A DNA stretch of 64,000 nt from Buddleja alternifolia (GCA_019426215.1 CM033408.1:29181953-29245952); one strand, 5' to 3'; shown: positions 23,101 to 37,940, numbered from the stretch's first letter. Notes: a model not told the origin generated them from the letters alone. Numbers and translations: made by a program.

Positions 23101-26100
23101 CTTGTGTCATCGAAATGAAAAAATTCTATGTTGGTCTAGTGGTATCCATCTCTCACTTATGTGAGAGGTTTTGGGTTCGAATCCAGACTGCCACAAGTTG
23201 TCACTCTCCCTCTTTATGGAACTAGATAGAGTCTTCATGTCTTAGGATTATTACTATCAATCCGGGTTTGTTGGGCTGAATATGTAGAATATTCCCCTCC
23301 CTCTTGAATTGAAAAAATAAAAGAAATGAAAAAATTCTACTCCTCTCGATTTCACTGATCCAAATATAGTTCACAATAGAAAACGATTATACATGCTATA
23401 TTCCACTTAAGCAGGGGAACACGAGGACGGCTAGAATTTTCGAACCAAAATTTACGAAGTTAAGGCATTATGGCTTGGAGTTGCACAACTTATTACTATC
23501 GTCATGGATTCTTAAGCGTCCTTGTCTCGTGTTTGAGAACGATGGATGACAGAGATCTTGTCCCGTTAGTTTGACCTTGAATTTTGATGAAAAATAGGTA
23601 AAGACCTGATTTTAGTCAAATTCAACTTCTTACGCAGTATGTGTTATTACATCTGCTTATAAATCATTCATTCGAGCATACATCAATCACATGACATATA
23701 TTTCACTAGTCTTGTGAAAAGGGGTCAAACCAAACTCTATTCAGACTAATATTGGTTACGGAGAGTGAATTTTAATCAACTGCAAGAGGCAAACCTGTTC
23801 CAATCACTCAGACTCTTCATAGGCCAGTCGTTGTTAGCCATTTCAACTAAAGCAGCATGCCTGAAGACATTAGAAAACAATAAAATATAAATATAATGGG
23901 TTCGAGTTTGACCAAACCTAGTACGTACCAACTAAAACCTGGTTCGATGACTTGAAAGCTGATGCATATAAAATAAAAATATCATGTTTGAGGTAAGGAG
24001 AAAATCATTACTGAAAAAATGAGTTTTATATGTGCATTTTACAAGTATCTACATAAAGCCTACTGTACACAATAAATTTTTATGTCTGTAAACAAAAACA
24101 CAAAAAAATAGTGACAAATGAATTTATATTGATTAAAATAAAGAATTGAAGTACAATCCCTAATCTAATCCTCTGATTCTTCCTTCGAGAACTTTGATTT
24201 GAATATTGGAGCAGAAATCACTTCTTTGATCTTCTCCAATGTTGATTTGAATATTTATAACGTTAATGCGAGGGCTCAACAGCTTAATTTCGGATCAAAC
24301 GATGTAAATGATTTGGAAAAGTTGAAAGCTTCAAGGTCGACTCGTCGCTTTGATCTTCTTTCAACTTGATTTGGACTTCTATAACATTTATTTGAAGGTT
24401 TAACACCTTAATCTCGAATCAAATGTTATAATTTGATGAATTTCGCCAAGAACGCCTTGAAGTTTGCCAAGAACGACTTCTTGAATTTGAAGAACTTGTA
24501 AAGAGAGTTTGGGAACTTCTCTTGTCTTCTCTAGCCTCAATTGAATTTGTGTGTTTTTATTGTGAACTCCCATGGACCCTATTTATAGGTATAGGATGGA
24601 GAAGCCACAAATTCTTTAAACACTTTTGATAATTATCTCTTTAATATTTATTTATTAAAAGATAAATATCATTTACTTTTGAGCCATTTGATTGGCTAAT
24701 ATTTGATGAGGATAAATTTAATGGATATTATCTCTTTAGTATCTATATTAATTTAAAGAGATAAATATCAATTACTTTGGAGCCATTTCATTGGCTAACA
24801 TATCCACTTGGCGCAGTGTGATTGATCATTGACTTCTTTACTGCAAGACATAATTTGATTGGCTGGACCACCTCAATTTCACACGTGGTGCGATTTGATT
24901 TGCCAATAAAATAAATATTGAAATATCAATTAAATCAATTTTTTAATTTTGGAATTAAATTTGATAAATCCCAAAATATAAATTAAATGACTTAAATTGA
25001 TAATTAATATCATATTTTTCACTTGTCATTATTTAATTGGGAGCAAAATTTCTTTGTCTACAAATGCCCCCTCGAGACTCGTTCACGGGACCTTCGTCTT
25101 GAAGCTCATTGCAAAGTGAATGAGTCACGACCGCCTCCTTTATTTTTTCTTTCAAATTCATCAGGGCCCATACTTGTGATCTAGTGGTCTTGCCAGCAGG
25201 ATTACTTATCAAGTCATTTGGGTCCACTTCATGGTGTAATGGTGCAGCAACATACTATAACTCCCAAGTCATCTCCTTCAACTCAAACTCTCTGCAACTC
25301 ACGTTTTCTTCTTCTTCTTTTCTTTTTGCAAGATAAGAGTATTTATAATCATAAAACTCTTCTTATAATCCTTTTAAAAATAGAACTCTTCAACATTGAA
25401 ACCAAGTAGAACAAAATTCTGATATTTTGTTTACAAGTTGATAAATTCCTGAAGATTACGTAATTCTAAATTCTTATCCAGTGTTGAAGAATATCTAATT
25501 TTCTTCAGATTCTATTGGCTTTCAAAGGTTGAAGATTTATATGCAATATTTTCAGCTCGATCAGGAGTCAATCAAGTTGAGACCCACTTGGACGCAATAA
25601 ATTTGCTAACAATATCTATATAAAGAGCTGTCAAGCAATTATTTTTCTTCATATTCGAACAGAGAGGTGTGAGTTGAGAACTTGCTCCAGCTCTGGCAAT
25701 ATTCCATCTCTATGTTCTCTTCCATAGTATGTTTTGCAGATTACAGCAGCTGTCTTTTGAGGCCTGTTCGCTCAACATCGGAATAGTCGTAACCATGACG
25801 ATCTCAATTCTTCAGTGCTCAATCAGTGCATATTATTTCAATTCGGAGCGACTCACAATTCTTCAACTGCTCGCGTTTATTGCAACACCTGTTTCCGTCG
25901 ACCACCATTGATGAAATTTCCCCGCTGTCGTGATCTACTTTTGTCGATGAATATCACCTTACAGAACTTTTCCACCAGATGACGTTATTTCCACCACTAC
26001 TCGTGCCGTCACTATTCCATCAACCGTGTCCATCAACACCACCTTCGTTTATCCTCGTGTGCAGTAAGGAATTGTTTGTTGTGCTCTTGGGGCTGCTGCT

Positions 26101-29100
26101 GCTCGCTCGACAAGAAACGCAAGAGCAACTTGTGCTGTTTTCAAACTTTACCCAGTGCCACAAAGTCCAAATTTGAAGACTGGTGTATTTGCTTAGACAA
26201 TTTACGTAGTTTGAGACTGAGGCTCAAATCAGTACATGAATTCGTATCATCCTTTTAATTAATTTTTTTTCTTGGGCAATTAATTTGTGAATTCACTTTT
26301 TTAAAAAAAAAATTCACAAGATACTTCATACCTTTCTGGAGAGACGTACCTGCCCATCACTGATGATGAACAACAATCCGTGGAGAAAGGTACAACTTTG
26401 ATGATTAATGCCCCTTTTGTCGGATGAATTGAGAAGCCTACACCTCAAAGTGACGAATTAATGACAAGTAGTGTTCCAAGGAGTTTTTTACGAACAAAGT
26501 ATGGACTTGCAGAGGCGTACTTCACCATCTTTGACGACGTAAAGCATCCATGTAGAAAGGTACAACATTGGTTGCTCCCTTAGCCAGTCAATTCGCGAAG
26601 TCAGGAGTTCAAAGTGACGAATCCATTTTACGACTAAGAGTGATCCAAGGAGATACTTAAGGGCAAAAACATCTATGGCATGGACTTTACGAGTGACTCA
26701 CCATCAACAATCAAAGGAGGATTCTCTCTTGTTGACGTCAGCGCGCCACATCATTGAAGGCAAGATGGAGTGGGGTTAGATGATCTTCGACTTCCTGGTG
26801 AATTCCACAACATCAAAGGCTATTGGAATTGAAAGGAGGACGTACTCAGCCGGTGCAGAGACAAGCTATTTTCCACCAAAATGTATGACAAGGTGCTCTT
26901 TTTGCTGGCAGTTCCACCATGTCGATCCATGGTGCCTCGTTGTATATTTATGGTCGGAACTCCGATGTTATGAAGCCTTTTCCGAGGCTTGGTGTCCCAT
27001 AACTTCCTTGATTTACGCCAGCAAATCATCCACATCATTGTGGGACTTACACGCCTCTGTGTCTTGAACATTACCCTTGAGATTACTTAATAGAATTTTA
27101 TTTCTATATTGCAACCTTTCGAGTATATCCATGTTCATGATTTTTTTCTTCTATTTTTTACTCCTTTTGAATGAGTAACACCACTTCGCATGGGAAACAT
27201 GATTGATTTGGATTTATGACTGAACTCAGAGAGAACCTAAGTTGCCTACGTACCCTAATGAAGGGATCAAGTCAAAACGTAGTTCAAAGATTTGTTGACA
27301 TTTTATACACTGTCAAGTGTCTTCGTTCTGAATATGATTTTACTTCTAGACCTTTTATACTCATGTCAAGGAGTATTGATTTGATTTGACTTCTAGACCT
27401 TTTATACTCGTGTCAAGGAATATTTGATTTGATTTGACTTCTAGACATTTTATACTCGTGTCAAGGAGTATTTGATTTATTTTGACTTCTAGACCTTTTA
27501 TGCTCTTATCGAGGAGCCTTCATTTGATTTGATTTTATGACATTTTATACTCGTGTCAAGAAGTATTATTGAATTTGATTTGTAGAAAGTTTATACTCAT
27601 TTCAAGGAGTATTGTTGATAGTTTATGCTCTTATCAAGGAGTACTTCTTTTGATTTAAATTCTAGACCTTTCATGCTCGTGTCAAGGAGCTTTATTGATA
27701 GTTTATACTCTTATCAGGGAGCTTTATTTGATTTGACTTCAAGACATTTTATACTCGTGTCAAGGAGTTTTCTTGATAGTTTAGGCTCTTATCAAGGAGC
27801 ATTGCTTAGAATCTTCTTTAGTCAAAGTAGTGATGATGAACTTCAACATCACTTACTTCCATATGGTCATCAATATCTTCAGCCATGGACTCATCATTGG
27901 AAGCATCTGAAAATGACTTGCCCCCTTTGTTGACTTCTATGCTCCAAGGCTCTTGGATATGTGGCTCATCATCAACTCCATTTGCAGCCATGCTCAGTTC
28001 CATGTCGTGCGCTCGAGTGGCCAATTTTTCAAACGTCTTTGGTCGAATTCCCTGAAGGATGTAGCGAAGACTCCATTGCATCCCTTGAATACACATCTCA
28101 ATGGCGGAGGCCTCAGACAATCTATCTTTGCAGTTAAGGCTTAAGTTTCTCCAACGGTTGATGTAGTCGATAACTGGTTCATCCTTCCATTGGCGAGAAT
28201 TGGTGAGTTCAATCATGCTCACCGTGCGACGGGTGCTATAGAAGCGGTTGAGGAATTCTTGCTCCAATTGGTTCCAACTGTCAATCGAGCCAGCATCCAG
28301 ATCAGTGTACCAGTCGAATGCATTACCCTTTAGTGATCGAACAAATTGCTTGACCAGGTGATCGTCATAAGTTCCAGCATCATTGCATGTCTCGACAAAA
28401 TGCGCCACATGTTGCTTCGGATTTCCTTTGCCATAATCAAATTGCTGGAATTTGGGGGGTTGATAGCCAGTTGGCATCTTCAAATTGTCAATCCTTTGGG
28501 TGTATGGCTTGGCATAAGCTAGAGAGACCTTGAAACTTCCATCGTACTTGTCTTGGATAGTCCTCATGATAAACTCATTCAGCCGATCAGCTGGAATCAT
28601 CCTATCACATAAAACTTGAAGCTTTTCGACTATAGGTTTTTCCTTCTCAATTGAATGTTGATTCTTTGACGTCTCAGCTTCATCATGTGCCTCAACTTGT
28701 TCTTCCATGTTGCGGATGGAATCCACATTTTCTGATTTGTTCATCAACTTTGCAATTTGGGTATCTTGCTCTTCGATATGCTTTGTTAGCCCTTCAATAG
28801 CTTTGGCTAAGTTTGCAACTTGCTCTTCCAGAGTTGTAACATTTGTCATCATGACAGAGGCAACGTTCGAGTAACTTGATGTGGATCGAAAGGAGAATGG
28901 CAAGGACTTGTCTCCATCATTGTCAGCTTCAATGTCAAGATAAGATGTATCCTTCTCAACAGACTTAGATAAGGGAGCCACCTCTGAAGAAGTAGCTCGC
29001 AACTTCTTGGACATACTTCTTGCGGTAGCACCAACATTCTTGCTTGTGGACTTTGAAAGACTTGAAATGGCTAGCTTGGACTCCACCACTTTCAAGGTTT

Positions 29101-32100
29101 TGACTTGAGTGTCCATTTGATACTTGATGAAGGGAAGAGATGAGAGGTAGAGATGGTCCCACTGGGCGTGCCAAAAATTTGTACACAATAAATTTTTATG
29201 TCTGTAAACAAAAACACAAAAAAATAGTGACAAATGAATTTATATTGATTAAAATAAAGAATTGGAGTACAATCCCTAATCTAATCCTCTGATTCTTCCT
29301 TCGAGAACTTTGATTTGAATATTGGAGCAGAAATCACTTCTTTGATCTTCTCCAATGTTGATTTGAATATTTATAACGTTAATGCGAGGGCTCAACAGCT
29401 TAATCTCGGATCAAACGATATAAATGATTTGGGAAAGTTGAAAGCTTCAATGTCGTTGAAAGCTTCAATGTCGACTCGTCGCTTTGATCTTCTTTCAACT
29501 TGATTTGGACTTCTATAACATTTATTCGAGGGTTTAGCACCTTAATCTCGAATCAAATGTTATAATTTGATGAATTTCGCCAAAAACGCCTTGAAGTTTG
29601 CCAAGAACGACTTCTTAAATTTGAAGAACTTGTAGAGAGAATTTGGGAACTTCTCTTGTCTTCTCTAGCCTCAATTGAATTTGCGTGTCTTTATTGTGAG
29701 CTCCCATGGACCCTATTTATAGGTATAGGATGGAGAAGCCACAAATTTTTTAAACACTTTTGATAATTATCTCTTTAATATTTATTTATTAAAAGATAAA
29801 TATCATTTACTTATGAGCTATTTGATTGGCTAATATTTGATGAGGATAAATTTAATGGATATTATCTCTTTAGTATCTATATTAATTTAAAGAGATAAAT
29901 ATCAATTACTTTGGAGCCATTTCATTGGCTAACATATCCACTTGGCGCAGTGTGATTGATCATTGACTTCTTTACTGCAAGACATAATTTGATTGGCTGG
30001 ACCACCTCAATTTCACACGTGGCGCGATTTGATTTGCCAATAAAATAAATATTAAAATATCAATTAAATCAATTCTTTAATTTTGGAATTAAATTTGATA
30101 AATCTCAAAATATAAATTAAATGACTTAAATTGATAACTAATATCATATTTTTCACTTGTCATTATTTAATTGGGAGCAAAATTTCTTTGTCTACACCTA
30201 CATTTTAAATATACTTAGGGAGTGTTTGCAAACTCTACTACTTCTAGAGAAGTGCTTTTAAGTGAAAAATAAACAAAATTACTTGAGAAGCAGAAGTGGA
30301 TAGTGTTTGCAAACACAAGCAGAAAGTATAAAAGAGCTACATGGAGTGTTTGCAAATAAAAGTAATTATCAATTAGCTTTTTTGCAAAAAATACAATATT
30401 GCCCCTAAAATAAAATAAAAATCATATTTTCTTCACTTTATGTTTCTACTATTTCTTTTTAACAAAATACCCCTAAAAGCATATGTTTATGAAATAATAT
30501 TGATTTTTAAAGGATAAATCAACATATTCTACAAGTGTCCGTTACGTGCTCACCTTCAATTTTTTTTTACTTCTTTTATCGTTCTTTTTAAGTTTTTCTA
30601 GACCTCATTAGCTTGCAATAAGCATTCAAACAAGTATTATATAAATATAAAATAAATTTAAAAATAAAAATTAATTATTTTTTAATAACAGTACATGATA
30701 TAAGCCTAAGTTGGGAGTTTTTGGATTTTTCAGGACTCTTGGGTGTGATAAATCTCTTGATTTTCTTAATATTCAACTACTAAAATATAATTAATTTAAT
30801 TTACAACAAATCAAGTAGGAATCATAAGAAAGGGATGAACAATTTTACATTAGGAAACGTAGAATTTTGTGCTCCCCTGATGTTTCTGTAAATTTTAACA
30901 TTGGTTTTTTTAATTTTATTTTAATGGGATTAACAAGGGAATATGAAAATACTTTCAAGGATAAAATTGTCATAAAAAATTTACTTTAATTGCAGGAATT
31001 TAAAAAACACCTAGAAGCACCTCCTACCCTGCTTGAGCTTTTGGCTTCTGGTAGCTTAATTTTAGAGAATCAGAAGCAAAAGCAAGATTTGCGAACATTA
31101 CAAAATTACTTTTTTTTAGCTAAAAAGTTCAAAAGTGTTTTTGTTTAGAGTTTGCAAACACTCCCTTAATAGAAGTAAAAGTATAAGCACATGGAGATTA
31201 CAAAATTGCGATCCATATAACCCAAATCCAATCTTGCCTGCCAATGCTAGAAGTCCTGGCTTCGTCTCTATCAACAAGGAGTGGCAAACATTCGCAATGT
31301 ATATGGCAAAGATAAGGAATGTTACTGCGTTGACAACAATCTCTTAAATGGTGTTTTCATAGAGATGTTATACGGGTCAAGAAAGAAAATGAAGCCACAG
31401 TGCTATCTCCATAAGAGTATTTGTGAGGTTTTAACATGGAAAGACGATAAACATCATGCCCACTTAAGCTATTAGTTTCACCTGTATCAGTTCATGTTCA
31501 AGGAAATCTAGCTCAGTCGTTTAGATTTTATGGGTATGAACATGGTCGATTCTAAAAGTTGACAAAAGCCACAAAAGCTTGTGCCGTATAGCACGAAAAA
31601 TGTGAGCAGTGGCATTCTAGTACAATTTGTTTCACACAAACAACTAATTTGAGTTTCGTCTATTTTGACAAGAGGATATATGGCAGAAGAGAGGAAAGAA
31701 ATTTTCCAAACTTAGCAAATGTACTTTGATTCTATCAAATAAGGCAAAGCTAGAGGCTAATTCCTCCTATTGCCTTTTTGCAGAAGGGTTAACTGCTGTT
31801 GTCCTTGCCACATGGCGCGACTCCAGATTTCACATAATTCTATTGAAAGATAGTTCGTATTTGTCTGATCAGGAACCAGGACTTGAAAAGGAAAGAGCTG
31901 GAGAAGTTCAAACTCACCTGCTTTTGGTGGAAGAAGGAAAATATATAGCCTCGGACCACCAAATAGACATGAAGGCGTTTGACAGAAGGTAACACTTTGG
32001 TCTTACAAAATCAAAGAAATGCCATATATTAGAAAGTTGATTAAAACTTATGAAATCTCATGAGCATGCTTCATCTATTTTAGGTAGGCGTAGAAATTCA

Positions 32101-35100
32101 TCGTGTTACTTTTATGTCAGGGTAAAAAATACTAGATGGAGCAAATAAATGGGATGAAAAATTCGACATCTTTCTGGTGTTTAAAAACAGGAAAGAAAGA
32201 AGATGTCGAATTTCCTTTACAATCTTTCCATGTCAGAAAATGAGTTCATGAAGAAGAAGAAGGGAGAAGAGGATAGAAGAAGAAGATAGAAATCATATGA
32301 AAGTGATAAAGATAATCAGAATAACAGAGACAAGACTCTTTACTCGTCCATCTTGCCTCACTAAGTAGATATGAATCAAGAAATTAACTCTTTTAGAAAG
32401 AAATAAAAGAGGAGAAAAATAAAAAAATCTTATGATGAATTTAGGGTCCTTTCTCGAGTAAAGGGTGTCCGGAAGATAAAAAACCATTATACAACCAGGG
32501 TTCAAAGTATTGTCACCTAAATGACACAATAATATGTGGGTTGTGCTAAGTAGCTGCTTCAATAGTTCTAAGACACAAAAGTTGCAGCTCGAAATAATAT
32601 GATGCCAAGCACACTGCACAAATGGCACGGTAGATCACAATAAGCTTTACCTAAGATTAGAAACTTACCTTAGCCATTAATGAAGGTCTAGCTTGTGAAA
32701 GCTTGACCTATGTCAATTGTTGAATTGCGACCGTAAAGGATGTCAGCTCAATCCGAAGGAAAATATGCGGGCTATTCTGTTTTGCATTATAATCACAAGA
32801 CTATTTTGAGCATTATGCCAAGTGGGACTTGTATAGCTTCAAAAATTCTTTATGAAGGAGATCATACATGATACACCTGCAAAAAACAAATGGGAGAGGA
32901 GGGGAAGAACTTCCACACTGGCTCTAAATGCGTAAAAATAATGGGGTGATGGAACAACAGATTGAATAAACATGGGAAATCCAGTCCATCTAGTTCAATA
33001 AAAAGCCAACTTAGCCGGATTCGGATTGTTGCTCGGTTTACGCATGCTAACTCTTATTCTTGGACTCGGTGTGGCAATAGGCTATCGGAAGAGAAGGTCC
33101 TTATAACACTAATGACAGAGGAAATAAAGAAATACGAAGGAAAGGGAGGATGAGCTAACTTTTAGCAAATCGTTCAAAACTCAAGGACAACATAGTACAA
33201 ATCCTCTGAGTACAAGCAAGACAATTCCTGATGCTTTGATCCCCATGATTTCATACTACAATCTTTCCCTTGGGACATCTTTCCTCTCAAAACTAGACCT
33301 GGAGATGATTTAACCAAGATAGCATGCCTGCACTGAAAATTCCCCCAACGGGCTACGTGTCCGTTACTAGTAATGCCCATTTTATCACAATCATGATGTA
33401 ATTGGAAACTTTTTCCAACTGATGATTAACATCCCATCACATGGAAAAAAGAATTCTAGTCATGTAGTTTGCCTTTGAAAATAAGAAATCCAATGGCTAG
33501 CAGTTTAAGGTAACATTGATAACAATCATGCATCTGAATATTACCTTTATAAATTTTACATGTCAAGCATCCTAGTATAATACTCATTACTCACTTGTCG
33601 CCAAAGTAGTCCTCAGTATTATGCTTGCATAAGCAACTCCGAAGGAAATATCCAACAACAAGGTGCGGAAAATGAAGGCGCTAATGAGCAAACATTTTTT
33701 TTAACATGAGCATAGATGTCATCTGAAAACCAAGAAACAACCTATCAAAAACTATAGGCCTCTTCAAAAGCTTCTTTATCGAGCATAAGAATCCAGTCAT
33801 GCACAAGCAATTGAGAGTATATGCAGCAAGTCGAAGAACTATAGTCAGACTTCAGATCTTGTCAACATTGCTGTAAGCTAATTGAAAAATGGCGTAAATT
33901 CTCAGATCCATTGACAAGTAGGAGCTACCTAAGACTACGTAGACCAGCATGTTATCTTCTTCCAGATGAGTATGGAAACGGAAGTTACAAAGTCGTATTC
34001 AATTACATGATACCAGTGTCATCTCTTCGTGGTCAATAACCCACTCCACAAAATCCAAGCTCGACGAGTATATAGCATCATTTTAGAAAAATCCTCAGAG
34101 ATATAAATCAATGTTTTCAATACTCAAACAGAAGTTGAACTGCCTACAATCACTTTGATGATTTAATGTCCATCACCAACTCAATGAGTCCAGTCAACTA
34201 TTTGATATAACAGATTTGATGGGACAGATCAAAAATCACTTTACATACATAAAATTAATTCGTCAAGAGCCGCACGCTTTCGAATGTGTGAAAACAAACA
34301 ATGGGCATTGAGAGAGTTCACCTATTAGATAACTGGGCCTCTATATATATGAGTTGGGTTGATATTAATAACAGAGCGTATAAATGAGAGTTAAGCATGA
34401 AAGGCTACACCAAAATTATAAAAAATCATCACAAATGTGGTTTTTATTCTCTACCAGTTCCATTGATGAAAATAAGGAATCAGCAAAGTGGAACTGAGAA
34501 CTTGATATCCATAAGATCCCAGGTTCACCAGACAACACAATGTTCACAACATCAGAAAGCTAAAACAGTACGAATATGAAAGTTAAAGGATTCAAATGGT
34601 ATGTAAGCATTCGAGATTTGTGAATAGTGTATAGTCCCATTTCTCTACCAAACTCATTGATGAAATCTAAAGAATCAGAAAATGAACTGAAGAACTTGAT
34701 GTATACATACCAGCCAAAGTTTACAACATGGACAATATAATGTAAAGCTAAAATTAAGTTACTCAAATTACACAGAAGTTTGACTATAGTCAATTGATTA
34801 TTCATGAAAAAACATCTGGAAATTGAAGTTGGAGAGGGCACCTGATGTCAGCATTGAAAACATCTAAGTTAAACGATGCAGTGATGGGATCATAAGTAAG
34901 AGTTGGATAAGTAACACATGTATTACATAACGAAGAATGTACAGGCAAAAAATGTGAATGACAAATCATGTGCGAAGCTATTCACTGACACATTATAGAG
35001 TCCGCAATTGCCAGTCAAGTTTTAGTAAATTACATTACTAATCCTACCAAGTGAAACTTGAGGTGTTAAACTGATCCAACACTCGATGATGAGTAGCTAC

Positions 35101-37940
35101 CTCAAACTCAGGCAGCAGGTAATAAGTGTGATTTTTCATGTCTAGCTACAAGTTGACACAATAAATCAATAAGCAATTTATAGATCTGTAAATGGTCCCA
35201 TAAAGGGGGAGGTAAAGACATGAAACGGTTGGGAATTGCAATCTGTCTAACCACTGAATCTAACAAATGAAGAAACCGTTTTGGATTTCTGTGTGCAGGA
35301 TATCATATATTGTCTAAGTTAACATCTTAAGGTTTTGTTTGGTCATTATCTACACATAAACAATGTATTCAAAATCCATGGTTTTGAGCGAGCTCCATTT
35401 TGAAACTATAATTAGCCTCTACTTCAGATAAAGAAACTGCCTGAGCTTCAAAAGATGAGTTTAATTACTTGGACTAGACAAGTGCTCAAGGTTACAGAAC
35501 CTATGTAAAAAAAGAGCTATGTTGATGAAGAAAGCTTCTATTGAAAAATTAAGAATTCTCCTAACTTTAGCAACACTTATATTAAGGCAACTAAAAGGAA
35601 GTATTCACATAAAGGAATAAGAAAACAGTAGTTACAGATACCTATGGAGAGTTCGCCCAGCTGTCGATTATGGAAGAATTGATTATCATAGAATGTATCA
35701 TGGGAAAGTTGGATTTTTCAGCTTCACCAAAACATGGTCTTTCAACACAAAAGCTCAATACAGATTATACAAAAAGGGGCCAAACACTCCGTCCTAACTG
35801 CTATTGCAGTCCAGACATAGATTTTTGACTTAACCGCGGGCCAAACAGACCATTAGTGGAGGAAACTAGAAATTGAAAATTTTAAACAGCAGAAGGTACT
35901 GAAAAATAGAACTCTAACCCTGCATGAGTAGGAAAAAAATAATACCGCCCAGTGTACATAAAGATCGCAATCCAGAATGCATCACCAGTTTCAATGTCAG
36001 CTTTTCCAAATCTCCAAGAAGCACATCTCAAACAGACAGAGTTCAGAGAAAATCAAACGTCAACCAGCTCTTTTATGCAACATCCCGTCGTTTTTTGTAT
36101 GTTTTCTCAAATTCAGAACCTAATCCAGGGGTTAAAACTTAAAATGCACAAAATTAAAACATAGAATTCTCACAACACATTTGATTATCCAGAAAGGAGG
36201 CCTTTCTGTTCTAACGTATTAAAAAATCTAATACTATATACACTGCCTAGAAATCCTTCAAGAGTAACTCACAAGATTGTTCTTGACTCGGTTCTGCAGG
36301 TTGTTGAACATGGTGGTTGTTCTCTCTTCCAGATGTTCCTTCCTTCCTTCCTTCCAGCAATTGTTTACAATCCACAAAACTTGTTCTCCATGTAGGTCAT
36401 TGAAACTGAATGTTCCTGCTACATATCCAGATCACAATACACAAGTCAAATTCGTTATTGCGACTCCACAAATTAAACCCTGACTCAAATTTCTCTATTA
36501 CACTGAAATGGAAGGAAAATGACACCAAAGCTTAGAGCAATTCACAGATTCTGTAAATCAAGTTCGATAATCATACTTAGTACCCCACACATGATGTCTT
36601 GCCCATTAAACTACTCCCTCCGTCCTAGTTTGACCCAGCATGGAGTTTTAAATGGGAGTTGAAAAGGTAGCATTTGAGCATTTTTCCATTATTACATCAA
36701 GAGTAGTTGTTACAGGCCAGTGGTGTCAAGTCATAACTTTACGTAGGGTATTTCTGGGGGGAGAAAATTATTTTAGGACAGAGACCCTTACTCTGGACGT
36801 CCCTAAAATGAAATAATATTAACAACTTTGGGACCAAAAAAGTAAAAATAAAAATTAGATAATAGGTATCCATCCTTAAGTTCATCATAGATGGTGAGAC
36901 AAGAGACACGTTGCTAAAATTTCACATTCCTAAACCAGCTAGGTTCAAGATCTTCTAAGTGATGAGTGATAGTTAAAAGTTCCAATTTCAACAAGAAAAA
37001 TGCAATATACAGCTATGTATACATGAAAAATGCAATATTTAGCTAAGTGAGGACACATTAGTAATTAACTCAAAAGGACTAAGAAAACAATAAAAGAACA
37101 GGTCTTTCGACAAAATACTTAGCCTAATCCAAATAAGATTTGCATGCATATGATTTCTCAGTATTGCTACATCTAATATAACTTTCTTGATATTGTCATT
37201 GAATTTTCTATACCTATTTGATTATAGAGCCTAATCCAAATAAGATTTGCGTGCATACGATTTCTCAATATTGCTACATCTAACTTTCTTGATATTGTCA
37301 TTGAATTTTCTATACCTATTTGATTATAGTGATTCTTATCTGGAGAAATATGATCAGTCCTATGAGATTTAGTATGTTAATCCTGATTTTGGTTATGTCT
37401 TGCTAGTTTTGGCAACACGAAGCAGCAAGCTTGAGGCAACAGCTAGACTACTTGCAAGAAAGACAAAAGTAAGTTCACTTGACATGTCATACATAGCAAA
37501 TTGAATCAAACTTCATCTACATTGATTTTCATGACCGAACCATGATTCAATAATGGATGACCAATGAGAAAAGGAGGTATTGTAGCTGTTAAAGTACTTT
37601 CAGATGACTAATTAAAAACATATGATAGTATAGAATATTTTTGCTATCCCATCTGTCGTGTTTGCAAGAACCTGCAAGCTTGCTAGATGTAGCTCAGTGA
37701 AGAAAAGGGACCTCGAGACAGAACATTAGATCAAATAAAATAGCACAACTTACCAATCAGTGAAGGATAAACCTCATAAAATTGAGTGATCAAGGAAAAG
37801 ATGTGTAACATCCTATGTTTCATAGACCTACATCAGCCCAAAAAAATTCAATTCAGTATTTGGCTAAAAGATATTCTACAACTTTTAATCTGGGTAGTAT
37901 GAAAAGCATACTAAGGAACAAAATGGAAGACTAAAACACC

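Larger units (their letters stand above)
24064..30196 (-). mobile_element. Gag-only LTR retrotransposon (TR-GAG type)
   Basis: Two LTRs of about 1 kb (24064-25062, 29180-30196) begin TGTACACAATAAA and end TTGTCTACA. Exact 5-bp target duplications CCTAC flank them (24059-24063 and 30197-30201). On the minus strand a gag frame starts 64 bp after the 5' LTR, and a purine tract (CTCGAGGGGGCATT, about 25063-25078) precedes the 3' LTR. Between gag and the purine tract are ~2.7 kb with no protease, reverse transcriptase, RNase H or integrase frame. This matches the TR-GAG class, which needs pol in trans. The LTRs are very similar apart from an 18-bp duplication in the right one, so insertion looks recent. 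It is antisense within MADS intron 2. Confidence 0.9.

Noticed and set aside
23129..23200. Possible tRNA gene (good A and B boxes)
   Set aside because: No acceptor stem closes, and the unit continues into a tail between 17-bp target duplications, so it is a SINE.
31169..36613. Hidden extra exons of the MADS gene in the long intron
   Set aside because: Exons 2 and 3 already join to give the expected I-to-K transition, and no additional K-like segment was found.
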